DNA of 6,963 bases from Alphaproteobacteria bacterium UBA6062 (GTDB taxonomy: Bacteria > Pseudomonadota > Alphaproteobacteria > Sneathiellales > Sneathiellaceae): assembly GCA_002428885.1 (NCBI GenBank), contig DIYE01000276.1:1-6963 (forward strand), written 5' to 3'. Below the pieces are notes generated by a model. The model ran no database searches, was not told where the DNA came from, and was given only the letters and a program-made list of their open reading frames with translations. The position numbers and the translations under genes were made by a program. Position 1 is the first letter of the stretch. Each line of letters begins with the position of its first letter. This document shows positions 1 through 5,600 of the stretch, in pieces.

Positions 1-340
1 CGACGATGCCTTCCAATGAAACGGATTGAGGACTTTGCCGGCCGACAGTCACCATGGAGCGTCCTGCCATAAAACTCTCCCGTATCGCATCACTGTCCAG
101 GCGGTCTGCCGCCGCCCAACCAACAATCAGGGAAGCCGGATCCGGGTGTAGAAGCGCCATGGCGATGATGTCTGTCGCCTCAAGAAGGATAATGCGCTTC
201 GGGCAGCCGGGCAGCAGGACTGTCCGCCCTGCCATATCATTGATTTTCAATGGCGTTTCAGTGCCAGCGGCAGAAAGACTCACGATACTCCCGCCAAGGA
301 ATGATGCACAAAAGGTTCGCCTGTTCACTCTTTTCCCCAT
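1..340 (-). CDS. Iron-siderophore ABC transporter substrate-binding protein, N-terminal part (runs off left edge)
   Basis: About 113 residues are visible, open to the window edge. The protein should bind a ferric siderophore (or a related chelate) in the periplasm and deliver it to an ABC permease. After the leader, the text KINDMAGRTVLLPGCPKRII followed by the ALLHPDP and LIVGW segments matches the start of class III (FhuD/BtuF-type, PF01497) binding proteins: a short strand, 'D..G..V.LP..PKRI', then the first helix and strand of the N-lobe. The leader reads VNRRTFCASFLGG, then a small-residue hydrophobic stretch ending SLSAAG; the Arg-Arg-x-Phe pattern looks like a twin-arginine signal, as E. 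coli FhuD has. The ATG at 340 shares one base with the receptor stop codon (TAATG), so the two genes are co-transcribed and probably translationally coupled. A GTG at 328, preceded by GGGGA at a good distance, is an alternative start giving MNRRTF. Family call is firm; ligand is inferred from the neighbour. Confidence 0.82.
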   Translation of the reverse strand, partial: MGKRVNRRTFCASFLGGSIVSLSAAGTETPLKINDMAGRTVLLPGCPKRIILLEATDIIAMALLHPDPASLIVGWAAADRLDSDAIRESFMAGRSMVTVGRQSPQSVSLEGIV

Positions 341-2481
341 TACCAGCGATATCTGAGCCCCGTGACGATCTGCCTTTCTTCACCAAACTGGCAGAAGGTA
401 TTAAAGCTGCAACTTGAATAATATTCCTTATCGAACAGATTTGTCGCATTGAGGGTAAATTGAAGGCCTTCAAATTTCGGATCAATCACACCAAAATCAT
501 ACCGCAGAGACGCATCTGCAACAGCATATCCATCCGCTTTGATGGTATTGGCATCATCCGCATAACTGGAACCAACAAGCCGTAAACCGCCTCCAATGCT
601 GATCCCCTTCATAAAGCCTTCCGTAAAACCATAATTTGCCCAAAGGGAAGCGAAATACTGAGGAACGGCTTGCGGGTGCTTGCCAAGTGCCGCGGCGGTA
701 TTTGTCTTGGTCACTTCCGTGTCCAGAAATGTGACGGCGCCGATCAGTTCCAGATTGGATGTTATATTCCCTTTTATCTCCAGTTCTGCACCGCGAGAGC
801 GGATTTCACCGGTCTGGACGTTAAAGCCGGGTGTCGGCCCCGGGGTTAGGACATTTTCCTGACGAATATGGAACAAAGAAGCCGTCACCAAAGCGTCCGC
901 AAAGCCGGGTTCGTATTTCAACCCGATTTCGAACTGTTCCGCCTCGGTCGGATCAAAAGCACTTCCCCCGGCATCAACTCCGACAACCGGCTCGAAAGAT
1001 GTGGAATAGCTGGCATAGGGTGCCATACCGTTCCGGAACTGGTAGAGAAGCCCTGCACGATAACTGAAGGACCTGCTTGACTGATCAGAGGAGCTGCTTG
1101 TAAGCCTGTTGTCGATTTCCTGTTTGCTCCAGTCATGACGTATGCCGAGAGTTGCCTTAAAAGCTCCAAATTCAAACTGATCCTGCAAATACAGTCCGGT
1201 CTGCTGTAACGTTTGCTCGTTATTGATAATCGTCGCGAGCGCGCCAACAGCCTGACCATAGACAGGCGTTACCACGTTAATGGAAGGACCGGCGGCAAAA
1301 CGGTATTCCCAGTTACTTCTCGAAAATTGATAGTCCAGTCCCACCAGGGCCTTGTGGGACACTGGTCCCGTTTCAAAGTTAAATTCGGCGCTATGATCCA
1401 TGGATAATCCACGCGCGTCTTCAATAGACCGGATAGCGTTTCGGGCAATATTGCCGCCCCCGTCAGGAGCGCCTGCCATCTGAAGAGACTGGAAATCGAT
1501 ATCAATGCCGGAATATCGAAGCTTGGAGCGGAGCGTAATGCTGTTATCCAGACTGTGTTCAAGAGCATAGCCTACACCATATTGATCCCGTTCAAAGGAA
1601 TCAAAATCAGGATCTCCAATATTGAAATCCCGGTCCAGAAATCTGCTGAAGGCGCCGGAAGCCAGAAAGTCGGGATATAGAGAGTTAAAATACCCACCCT
1701 CCGGATCCTTCTGATAGTAACCACTTAAAGTGAGTTTGGTATTCTCATTGGGCTGCCAGGTCAAAGCGGGGGCGACACCGACCCTTTCTTGATCGACATC
1801 CTCATATCGGGTGCCCGTCCTGAAACCCAGACCACTGATGCTATATTGCAGGCTCCCGTCTTCGATCAGTTTTCCCCGCGAAGTGATACCCCCCTTGACG
1901 CGGCCGTGTGTACCCACCTCCGCACGCACTTCATTGAAAGACTCATCTGACGGGGCAAGACTGACCTGATTGATCAGACCGCCAGGGCTGGTTTGCCCGT
2001 AGAGAACAGCTGAGGGACCTTTAAGAACATCGACCCGATTGAGAAGGTACGGATCAATGGATGTTTGTGCAAAGCCCTGTCCTCTCGGTAATTTAAGGCC
2101 GTCAAGAATATCCACAAAATGAGTAGACGTTCCAAATCCGCCAAATCCCCGAATAAACACTGAATCGTAACGCGAGTTGGAATCCCTGTCTGACAGAACA
2201 CCCGACGTGTATCGAAGAGATTCACCAACGGTTTTAGGATTCTGGTCATCCAGTTGCTTGCGGGAAACAATTGAAATGGACTGAGATGTATCGACAATTG
2301 AGGTGTTTGTCTTTGTAGCCGAGCTTGTTTTTCTGACAACGAGTTGGTCTTCCGCGCTTTCCTCTCCCTCTACAACGATTGGCTCCAGCGTTACAGCCTC
2401 TTCCCCCTGAACGGCGCCTGCTGAAATCAACTGCACGGCTGTCATCCCCATTACGGCATGTGCGTATAACCTGTTCCTCAT
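340..2481 (-). CDS. TonB-dependent siderophore receptor, FhuA-like (713 aa)
   Basis: Outer-membrane gated channel that takes up a ferric siderophore using TonB-ExbB-ExbD energy. Length is normal for the family. Domains in order: signal peptide about residues 1-26 (basic MRNR, hydrophobic stretch, cleavage near AVQG/EE); a TonB box, LEPIVVEG at 32-39; plug domain about 55-175 with the typical SQSISIVSRKQLDDQ start, VFIRGFG at 108-114, and RVDVLKGPSAVLYGQTSPGG at 149-168; then the 22-strand barrel to the end, with NATNLFDKEYY at 678-688 and a terminal aromatic Trp713 as needed for barrel assembly. The last hairpin carries Cys691 and Cys697, spaced as in the C-terminal disulphide of E. coli FhuA (CFNTYGC), and the flanking text also resembles FhuA. 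This favours a hydroxamate siderophore such as a ferrichrome or ferrioxamine, but substrate is inference. ATG at 2481 is preceded by GGTGA seven bases upstream. First gene of its operon, divergent from tetR. Confidence 0.95.
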   Translation of the reverse strand: MRNRLYAHAVMGMTAVQLISAGAVQGEEAVTLEPIVVEGEESAEDQLVVRKTSSATKTNTSIVDTSQSISIVSRKQLDDQNPKTVGESLRYTSGVLSDRDSNSRYDSVFIRGFGGFGTSTHFVDILDGLKLPRGQGFAQTSIDPYLLNRVDVLKGPSAVLYGQTSPGGLINQVSLAPSDESFNEVRAEVGTHGRVKGGITSRGKLIEDGSLQYSISGLGFRTGTRYEDVDQERVGVAPALTWQPNENTKLTLSGYYQKDPEGGYFNSLYPDFLASGAFSRFLDRDFNIGDPDFDSFERDQYGVGYALEHSLDNSITLRSKLRYSGIDIDFQSLQMAGAPDGGGNIARNAIRSIEDARGLSMDHSAEFNFETGPVSHKALVGLDYQFSRSNWEYRFAAGPSINVVTPVYGQAVGALATIINNEQTLQQTGLYLQDQFEFGAFKATLGIRHDWSKQEIDNRLTSSSSDQSSRSFSYRAGLLYQFRNGMAPYASYSTSFEPVVGVDAGGSAFDPTEAEQFEIGLKYEPGFADALVTASLFHIRQENVLTPGPTPGFNVQTGEIRSRGAELEIKGNITSNLELIGAVTFLDTEVTKTNTAAALGKHPQAVPQYFASLWANYGFTEGFMKGISIGGGLRLVGSSYADDANTIKADGYAVADASLRYDFGVIDPKFEGLQFTLNATNLFDKEYYSSCSFNTFCQFGEERQIVTGLRYRW

Positions 2482-2488
2482 ATTTCAA

Positions 2489-2493
2489 TCACC
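2489..2493 (-). promoter_or_regulatory. Ribosome binding site of the receptor gene
   Basis: On the minus strand GGTGA lies seven bases before the ATG at 2481. It pairs with the 3' end of 16S rRNA and supports that start, which also gives a clean signal peptide. Confidence 0.5.
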
Positions 2494-2501
2494 ATTACCA
2501 A

Positions 2502-2529
2502 AAATTACCAGCGGAATGACGTTTAACAA
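2502..2529 (-). promoter_or_regulatory. Candidate promoter of the receptor operon
   Basis: On the minus strand TTGTTA (2524-2529) and TAATTT (2502-2507) are 16 bp apart, a moderate match to sigma70 -35 and -10 elements. Transcription would start near 2495, leaving a leader of only about 15 nt. The -35 element touches the left end of the 26-bp palindrome at 2529-2554. A match of this quality in AT-rich DNA can arise by chance, so it is only a candidate. Confidence 0.35.
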
Positions 2530-2554
2530 AAACGGGACGATATCGTCCAGTTTT
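2529..2554. promoter_or_regulatory. 26-bp palindrome, probable TetR operator in the divergent promoter region
   Basis: The core GGACGATATCGTCC (2535-2548) is a perfect 14-bp palindrome. Beyond one mismatched pair (G2534/A2549) the symmetry continues as AAAAC on the left and GTTTT on the right, giving 12 of 13 paired positions. Size and two-fold symmetry fit a binding site for a dimeric TetR-family protein, and it lies between the receptor and tetR next to the candidate receptor -35. The T-rich run that follows on the plus strand could suggest a terminator hairpin, but no plus-strand gene precedes it. That TetR is the binding protein is inference. Confidence 0.6.
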
Positions 2555-2614
2555 ATTTTTATTTATTTTTGATGAGCTTTGTCACCGGTCCTATATTCTG
2601 GTACCTGAAGGGTA

Positions 2615-2644
2615 TTGGCAGAGAAGCAGCCACCATCCTATAAT
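2615..2644 (+). promoter_or_regulatory. Sigma70-like promoter of tetR
   Basis: TTGGCA (2615-2620) and a consensus TATAAT (2639-2644) are separated by 18 bp on the plus strand, a strong match to a housekeeping promoter. Transcription would begin near 2651, giving a 5' leader of about 40 nt before the tetR ATG at 2692. Confidence 0.6.
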
Positions 2645-2659
2645 ATGGATTAATCAATA
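2644..2659. promoter_or_regulatory. Imperfect 16-bp palindrome over the tetR start site
   Basis: TATGGATTAATCAATA is symmetric except for one pair (G2647/A2656), with GATTAATC as perfect core. It begins at the last base of the tetR -10 element and covers the predicted transcription start, where an autorepressing operator would sit. It is AT-rich and differs in sequence from the palindrome at 2529-2554, so it may be chance or bind another protein. Confidence 0.25.
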
Positions 2660-2691
2660 AATATAAGCCGTTAGGGAATAGAGATCGGATC

Positions 2692-3339
2692 ATGAGCAAA
2701 GCTGACGGAGTACAGAAGAAGGCTAAAGGCGGCCGACCGACGAAACAGGCTACCGAAGAACTCAATCAGCGTATCCTTGAAACAGCGGCTGAGCTTTTCG
2801 CCCTGCAGGGGTTCTCTGCCACATCCATGGAACAGATTGCCGCGGAGTGTAACGCCGGCAAGGACACAATTTATCGCAGATACCCGTCAAAATCCCACCT
2901 CTTTGCCAAGCTGATCGATGAGTTCAGAAACAAGTTGGTGAAGGAACTGGATATGATCCTGCAAAAAGACGGGGAACCCATTGAAAGACTTTACACCTAC
3001 GCGAGATCCTTGCTTTCAATCAATTTGCGACCGCAGTTAATTGCTCTTCACCGTGTCGCTTTGGGAGAGGCAATTCCCAGCGGGGTAATGCAGCCCAAAG
3101 CCGCTGAAGAAGACCCGTTTATGTCACGTTTTGCACTCTTGATAGAAGAAGCGCAAAAAGAAGGCTCCCTGCGGCAGGGGGATCCTCTTTTTATTGCGGA
3201 CCAACTGCTGTATGTGACATCAATGAAGCCGTTGATCAGCACCATGAACGGAAACCGGCAATATCTGGATCCCGACAAACAGCAACGCTATTTTGATGAA
3301 GCCTGGCGCCTGTTTATGGAGGGCAGCGCGAAGTGTTGA
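2692..3339 (+). CDS. TetR/AcrR-family transcriptional regulator (215 aa)
   Basis: Ligand-responsive DNA-binding dimer, usually a repressor. A basic N-terminal arm (KKAKGGRPTK, 9-18) leads into the TetR_N domain: helix 1 at about 24-40 (NQRILETAAELFALQGF), then the helix-turn-helix at about 44-63 (TSMEQIAAECNAGKDTIYRR) and the hallmark YPSKSHLF at 64-71. The rest is the all-helical ligand-binding and dimerisation domain; the LIALHRVALGEA segment and overall length resemble AefR-type C-terminal domains, a weaker call. ATG 2692 is the only usable start before an upstream in-frame TAA at 2641; its Shine-Dalgarno is poor (GAGAT six bases upstream, or AGGGA at 2673-2677, 14 bases away). It is divergent from the receptor with palindromes between them, so the receptor operon is the first target to consider; the convergent CoA operon is a second. 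Ligand unknown. Confidence 0.9.
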   Translation: MSKADGVQKKAKGGRPTKQATEELNQRILETAAELFALQGFSATSMEQIAAECNAGKDTIYRRYPSKSHLFAKLIDEFRNKLVKELDMILQKDGEPIERLYTYARSLLSINLRPQLIALHRVALGEAIPSGVMQPKAAEEDPFMSRFALLIEEAQKEGSLRQGDPLFIADQLLYVTSMKPLISTMNGNRQYLDPDKQQRYFDEAWRLFMEGSAKC

Positions 3340-3352
3340 TCAGGAGGATCAA
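3336..3352. terminator. Short inverted repeat between convergent tetR and crotonase genes
   Basis: TTGATC-AGGAG-GATCAA forms a perfect 6-bp stem with a 5-nt loop covering the tetR stop codon and most of the 15-bp gap. Neither strand has a T-tract after it and the stem is AT-rich, so it would be a weak terminator at best. Its place between convergent genes is the main support. Confidence 0.2.
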
Positions 3353-3354
3353 GT

Positions 3355-4140
3355 CTATTCCCCGGTAAATCTGGCTTCCCGCTTCTCCAGGAAGGCAGCG
3401 ACACCTTCTTTGGCATCCGGGCGATCCCGCATGTCAGACTGGATTTCCAGTTCTTCCCTGAAACGTCTTTCAAAAGCGTCATCTTCCCCCTTGTCAACCA
3501 AGGCTCTCGTCTGCATTAAGGCGTGGGTCGGGCCTTTGGCAAGACGTTCCGCCAGGTCGATGGCCGTCGGCATCAATTCCTCATCCGGGACGCAATCGTT
3601 CAGCATGCCGAGAACCAGCGCTTCCCCGGCGCTGAGAGGATCATTGGTCATCATCAGCTTGAGAGCCCGGTTGCGTCCGATAGCGCGAGGGAGCAGGTAT
3701 GTTGATCCAAGATCAGGCACCAGGCCAATCCTGCTGAAGACCTGGATAAATTTGGCACTTCGGGCAGCAATAAGAATATCGCCGGTGAGAGCAAGAGAGA
3801 AACCGCCGCCCGCCGCTATACCGTTAATGGCAACGATTACAGGGACACGGCAGGTGCGGATGGCCTGAAAAGCTTTGAAGTAACACCCCATAATCGCCTC
3901 AACCAGATTACTACTGTCCGTGGGGCGGTTTCTGAGATCCTGCCCGGAGCAGAAACCTCGACCGGCCGAGGTGAGAATGAGAGACCTGATCGACGGCGTT
4001 TTTTCAACATACTGAAGAGCGTCCGACACCTCATCCATCATATCAAAAGTCAGGGCATTAAGGGTTTCTGGCCGATTCAGGGTAAGAATGGCAACAGCTC
4101 CCCGCTCTTCAAACAGAATATTCTCATACTCTTTCGTCAT
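3355..4140 (-). CDS. Enoyl-CoA hydratase/isomerase family protein, PaaG-like (261 aa)
   Basis: Crotonase-fold enzyme acting on an acyl-CoA thioester. The ATG at 4140 is chosen over a TTG at 4152 because GGAG (4147-4150) lies six bases before it. Numbering from that ATG: LNRPETLNAL near 21-30, the first oxyanion-hole segment GRGFCSGQDL at 60-69, the second at GGGFSL 111-116, and GLVPDLGSTYLLPR at 139-152. The two glutamates used by true hydratases are replaced (Ser115 and Phe135 by alignment in my head), while Asp143 sits where PaaG and other isomerase-type crotonases have their catalytic Asp. The GRGFCSGQDL segment and the C-terminus (EGVAAFLEKREARFTGE) closely resemble E. coli PaaG, the ring-epoxide/oxepin-CoA isomerase. 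Isomerisation is therefore likelier than hydration. No other phenylacetate gene is present, so the PaaG role itself is not supported. Last gene of the CoA operon, 85 bp after citE. Confidence 0.88.
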   Translation of the reverse strand: MTKEYENILFEERGAVAILTLNRPETLNALTFDMMDEVSDALQYVEKTPSIRSLILTSAGRGFCSGQDLRNRPTDSSNLVEAIMGCYFKAFQAIRTCRVPVIVAINGIAAGGGFSLALTGDILIAARSAKFIQVFSRIGLVPDLGSTYLLPRAIGRNRALKLMMTNDPLSAGEALVLGMLNDCVPDEELMPTAIDLAERLAKGPTHALMQTRALVDKGEDDAFERRFREELEIQSDMRDRPDAKEGVAAFLEKREARFTGE

Positions 4141-4146
4141 GTCGGT

Positions 4147-4150
4147 CTCC
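4147..4150 (-). promoter_or_regulatory. Ribosome binding site deciding the crotonase start
   Basis: GGAG on the minus strand is six bases upstream of the ATG at 4140. The longer TTG start at 4152 would place this site inside the coding region and has no comparable site of its own, so the shorter protein is preferred. Confidence 0.6.
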
Positions 4151-4183
4151 AATCTGCGTCACGGTATTTCGTTCTTATTGTTG

Positions 4184-4208
4184 CCTGCGCCCGATAACCG
4201 GAAGCAGG
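4184..4208 (-). other. Intercistronic hairpin between citE-like and crotonase genes
   Basis: On the minus strand CCTGC-TT-CCG-GTTAT-CGG-GC-GCAGG can fold into a 5-bp stem, a 2x2 internal loop, a 3-bp stem and a 5-nt loop. No U-tract follows, so it does not look like a strong terminator; it might stabilise the upstream message or reduce readthrough into the last gene. It is the only notable structure in the 85-bp gap, by far the longest within this operon. Confidence 0.25.
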
Positions 4209-4225
4209 GGCAGGAGAAAGGGAAA

Positions 4226-5116
4226 TCATCCCCGATTTTCGATTTTTTCAGCCAGCGCCAGCAGATTACGGGCCTGTTTCAGATGCGGCATATCCAGCAT
4301 CTTGCCGTCCAATCCTACCGTACCGAGGCCCGGATTTTGCTCAAAAATATCGACCACACGTTTCGCATGCTCAACTTCTTCCGCAGAAGGCGTAAAGGCC
4401 CGGTTGATGACCTCGGACTGAGCCGGGTGAATGGCGATCTTGCCAATAAATCCACTCTTGCGATCCCGAAGGCATTCCTGCTCCAGCCCGTCCAGGTCCC
4501 GGAAGTCCACAAAGACCACGCCGACCGGCTGCACATCAATGGCCCGGGCCGTCGAAAGGCACAGGGTGCGGGCCAGTTGGAACGGTTCATCATACTCACC
4601 GGTTACCGGATGACGGTTATCACTGGCGCCGAGGGCCGCCGCGAGATCTTCCCCACCCCAGGTCATTCCCATCAACCGGTCTGATACATTCTCCAGATAG
4701 GTATGAAAAGTGAGCAAAGACGCTGCCGTTTCTGTCGCAACACAGAAGATTTTGGTGGAGCCGGCCGCCAACCCTTCCCGCACTTCAAGCACGGAAAGAT
4801 ATTTATCGAGCGTGTTCACCTCTTCCGCTGAATAGACTTTGGGCAAAACGATCCCGTCCGGAGCACCGGGCATAACAGCTGTCAGATCGGCCAAGGAAAA
4901 ATTATGATCCAGCGGGTTTATTCGGACCCAGAGCTGTTGACGGGATCTGTCCGGATTATCTTTCAAAAACTGACAGATCATCTCCCGGGCAATCTCCTGA
5001 CGGTCGTCAGAAACAGAATCCTCCAAATCCAGAATCAGAGCATCTGCCGAGTTACTAAGGCTTTTTTCTAATTTGCGCTCGCTGTCGCCGGGCACAAACA
5101 TCCAGGACCGGATCAT
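4226..5116 (-). CDS. CitE-like CoA-ester lyase (HpcH/HpaI aldolase family), 296 aa
   Basis: TIM-barrel, Mg2+-dependent lyase that cleaves or forms (3S)-malyl-, citramalyl- or related hydroxyacyl-CoA esters, giving acetyl-CoA or propionyl-CoA plus a 2-oxoacid. Family marks in order: RSWMFVPGDSERK at 3-15; ALILDLEDSV at 26-35; the substrate-carboxylate Arg in VRINP (Arg65); metal ligands Glu129 (VATETAAS) and Asp157 (WGGEDLAA); IHPAQ at 229-233; and the C-terminal lid segment GKMLDMPHLKQA at 271-282, which contributes the catalytic Asp275 in this family. Length matches stand-alone CitE-like lyases and not the citrate lyase beta subunit, since no citD or citF is nearby. The ATG shares one base with the stop of the MaoC gene (TGATG) and has AGAGGG seven bases upstream. 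Pairing with a MaoC hydratase and a CoA-transferase suggests that it cleaves the hydrated CoA ester. Which ester is unknown. Confidence 0.92.
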   Translation of the reverse strand: MIRSWMFVPGDSERKLEKSLSNSADALILDLEDSVSDDRQEIAREMICQFLKDNPDRSRQQLWVRINPLDHNFSLADLTAVMPGAPDGIVLPKVYSAEEVNTLDKYLSVLEVREGLAAGSTKIFCVATETAASLLTFHTYLENVSDRLMGMTWGGEDLAAALGASDNRHPVTGEYDEPFQLARTLCLSTARAIDVQPVGVVFVDFRDLDGLEQECLRDRKSGFIGKIAIHPAQSEVINRAFTPSAEEVEHAKRVVDIFEQNPGLGTVGLDGKMLDMPHLKQARNLLALAEKIENRG

Positions 5117-5568
5117 CAGGCAACCCTCTTCTTCATTAGGCCGGTGCGGGAGACATAGCAGATCTCTTCATCCCGCTGATTATAGCCGTAATGTTCAAAC
5201 ACCACGAGACCTTCACCCGGACGAGACTTGCTTTCCCGCATCTCCTTAATTCGGGTTACAACACGAACAGTATCCCCATGGAAAACCGGGTTCTTGAAAC
5301 GAATATCCGTCATACCGAGATTACCAAGCGTCGTACCCAGCGTTGTATCGGCAACCGTAACACCGACAACCAGGCCCAACGTGAACAGGCTGTTGACAAT
5401 CCGCTGCCCGTACATGGTCTGCTTTGAATATTCCTCATCGAGATGCAAAGGCTGCGGATTGTGAGTGAGCGCCGAATACATGATGTTATCCATCTCGGTC
5501 ACTGTCCGGGTCAGAGCATGCTTGAATTCCATACCCGGCTCAAATTCTTCGTAATACAAACCTGACAT
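5116..5568 (-). CDS. MaoC-like (R)-specific hydratase, mesaconyl-CoA hydratase-like subgroup (150 aa)
   Basis: Single hot-dog domain protein that should add water to an enoyl-CoA, or remove it from a hydroxyacyl-CoA. The N-terminus YYEEFEPGMEFKHALTRTVT (5-24) and the segments NSLFTLGLVVG at 59-69, TTLGNLG, NPVFHGDTV (93-101) and ESKSRPGEG (112-120) match the subgroup often found beside citE-like genes. The hydratase-2 motif is altered: the usual D-x-N-P-hydrophobic-H becomes NPQPLH (37-42), so His42 is kept but Asn37 stands where the catalytic Asp is expected and Gln39 replaces the motif Asn. I recall similar N-x-Q-P-L-H text in mesaconyl-CoA-hydratase-like proteins, so this may be a subgroup trait and not a defect. 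AGAGGA lies about eight bases before the ATG. It follows the CoA-transferase by 32 bp and overlaps the lyase gene by one base, pointing to a coupled hydratase-lyase pair. Citramalyl-CoA chemistry is one possible fit. Confidence 0.88.
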   Translation of the reverse strand: MSGLYYEEFEPGMEFKHALTRTVTEMDNIMYSALTHNPQPLHLDEEYSKQTMYGQRIVNSLFTLGLVVGVTVADTTLGTTLGNLGMTDIRFKNPVFHGDTVRVVTRIKEMRESKSRPGEGLVVFEHYGYNQRDEEICYVSRTGLMKKRVA

Positions 5569-5600
5569 TGGTTTTTCCTCTTACTTGAATGGTTATTGGA

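Noticed and set aside
54..356. A 100-codon plus-strand open frame at the left edge
   Set aside because: The opposite strand encodes a recognisable Tat-like leader and siderophore-binding domain over the same bases, so this is a shadow.
2482..2510. Possible Fur-like site: repeated GGTAAT/GGTGAT hexamers on the minus strand, with ATTACCA at 2494-2500 and 2504-2510 on the plus strand
   Set aside because: The 10-bp spaced repeats are real, but the match to the GATAAT hexamer pattern of Fur boxes is partial, lacks the inverted third unit and overlaps the ribosome binding site. It is too weak to call.
2535..2570. Rho-independent terminator on the plus strand (palindrome followed by a T-rich run)
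   Set aside because: No plus-strand gene precedes it, the palindrome has almost no loop, and its position between divergent genes fits an operator better.
3293..3868. A 191-codon plus-strand open frame opposite the crotonase gene
   Set aside because: It lies wholly antisense to a well-supported crotonase and overlaps the end of tetR. Its translation is rich in Ser, Arg and Ala without domain motifs, as expected of a shadow frame.
4141..4152. Longer crotonase starting at a TTG at 4152 (METDMTKE...)
   Set aside because: The ATG at 4140 has a GGAG six bases upstream, and the TTG has no such site. The shorter form also matches family N-termini.
4088..4684. A 198-codon plus-strand open frame opposite the citE-like gene
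   Set aside because: It is antisense to a lyase gene with clear catalytic motifs, spans an operon gap, and shows no recognisable domain.
4226..5116. Citrate lyase beta subunit (citE proper)
   Set aside because: No acyl-carrier (citD) or alpha-subunit (citF) gene is present, and the neighbours are a MaoC hydratase and a CoA-transferase, so a stand-alone CoA-ester lyase is the better reading.
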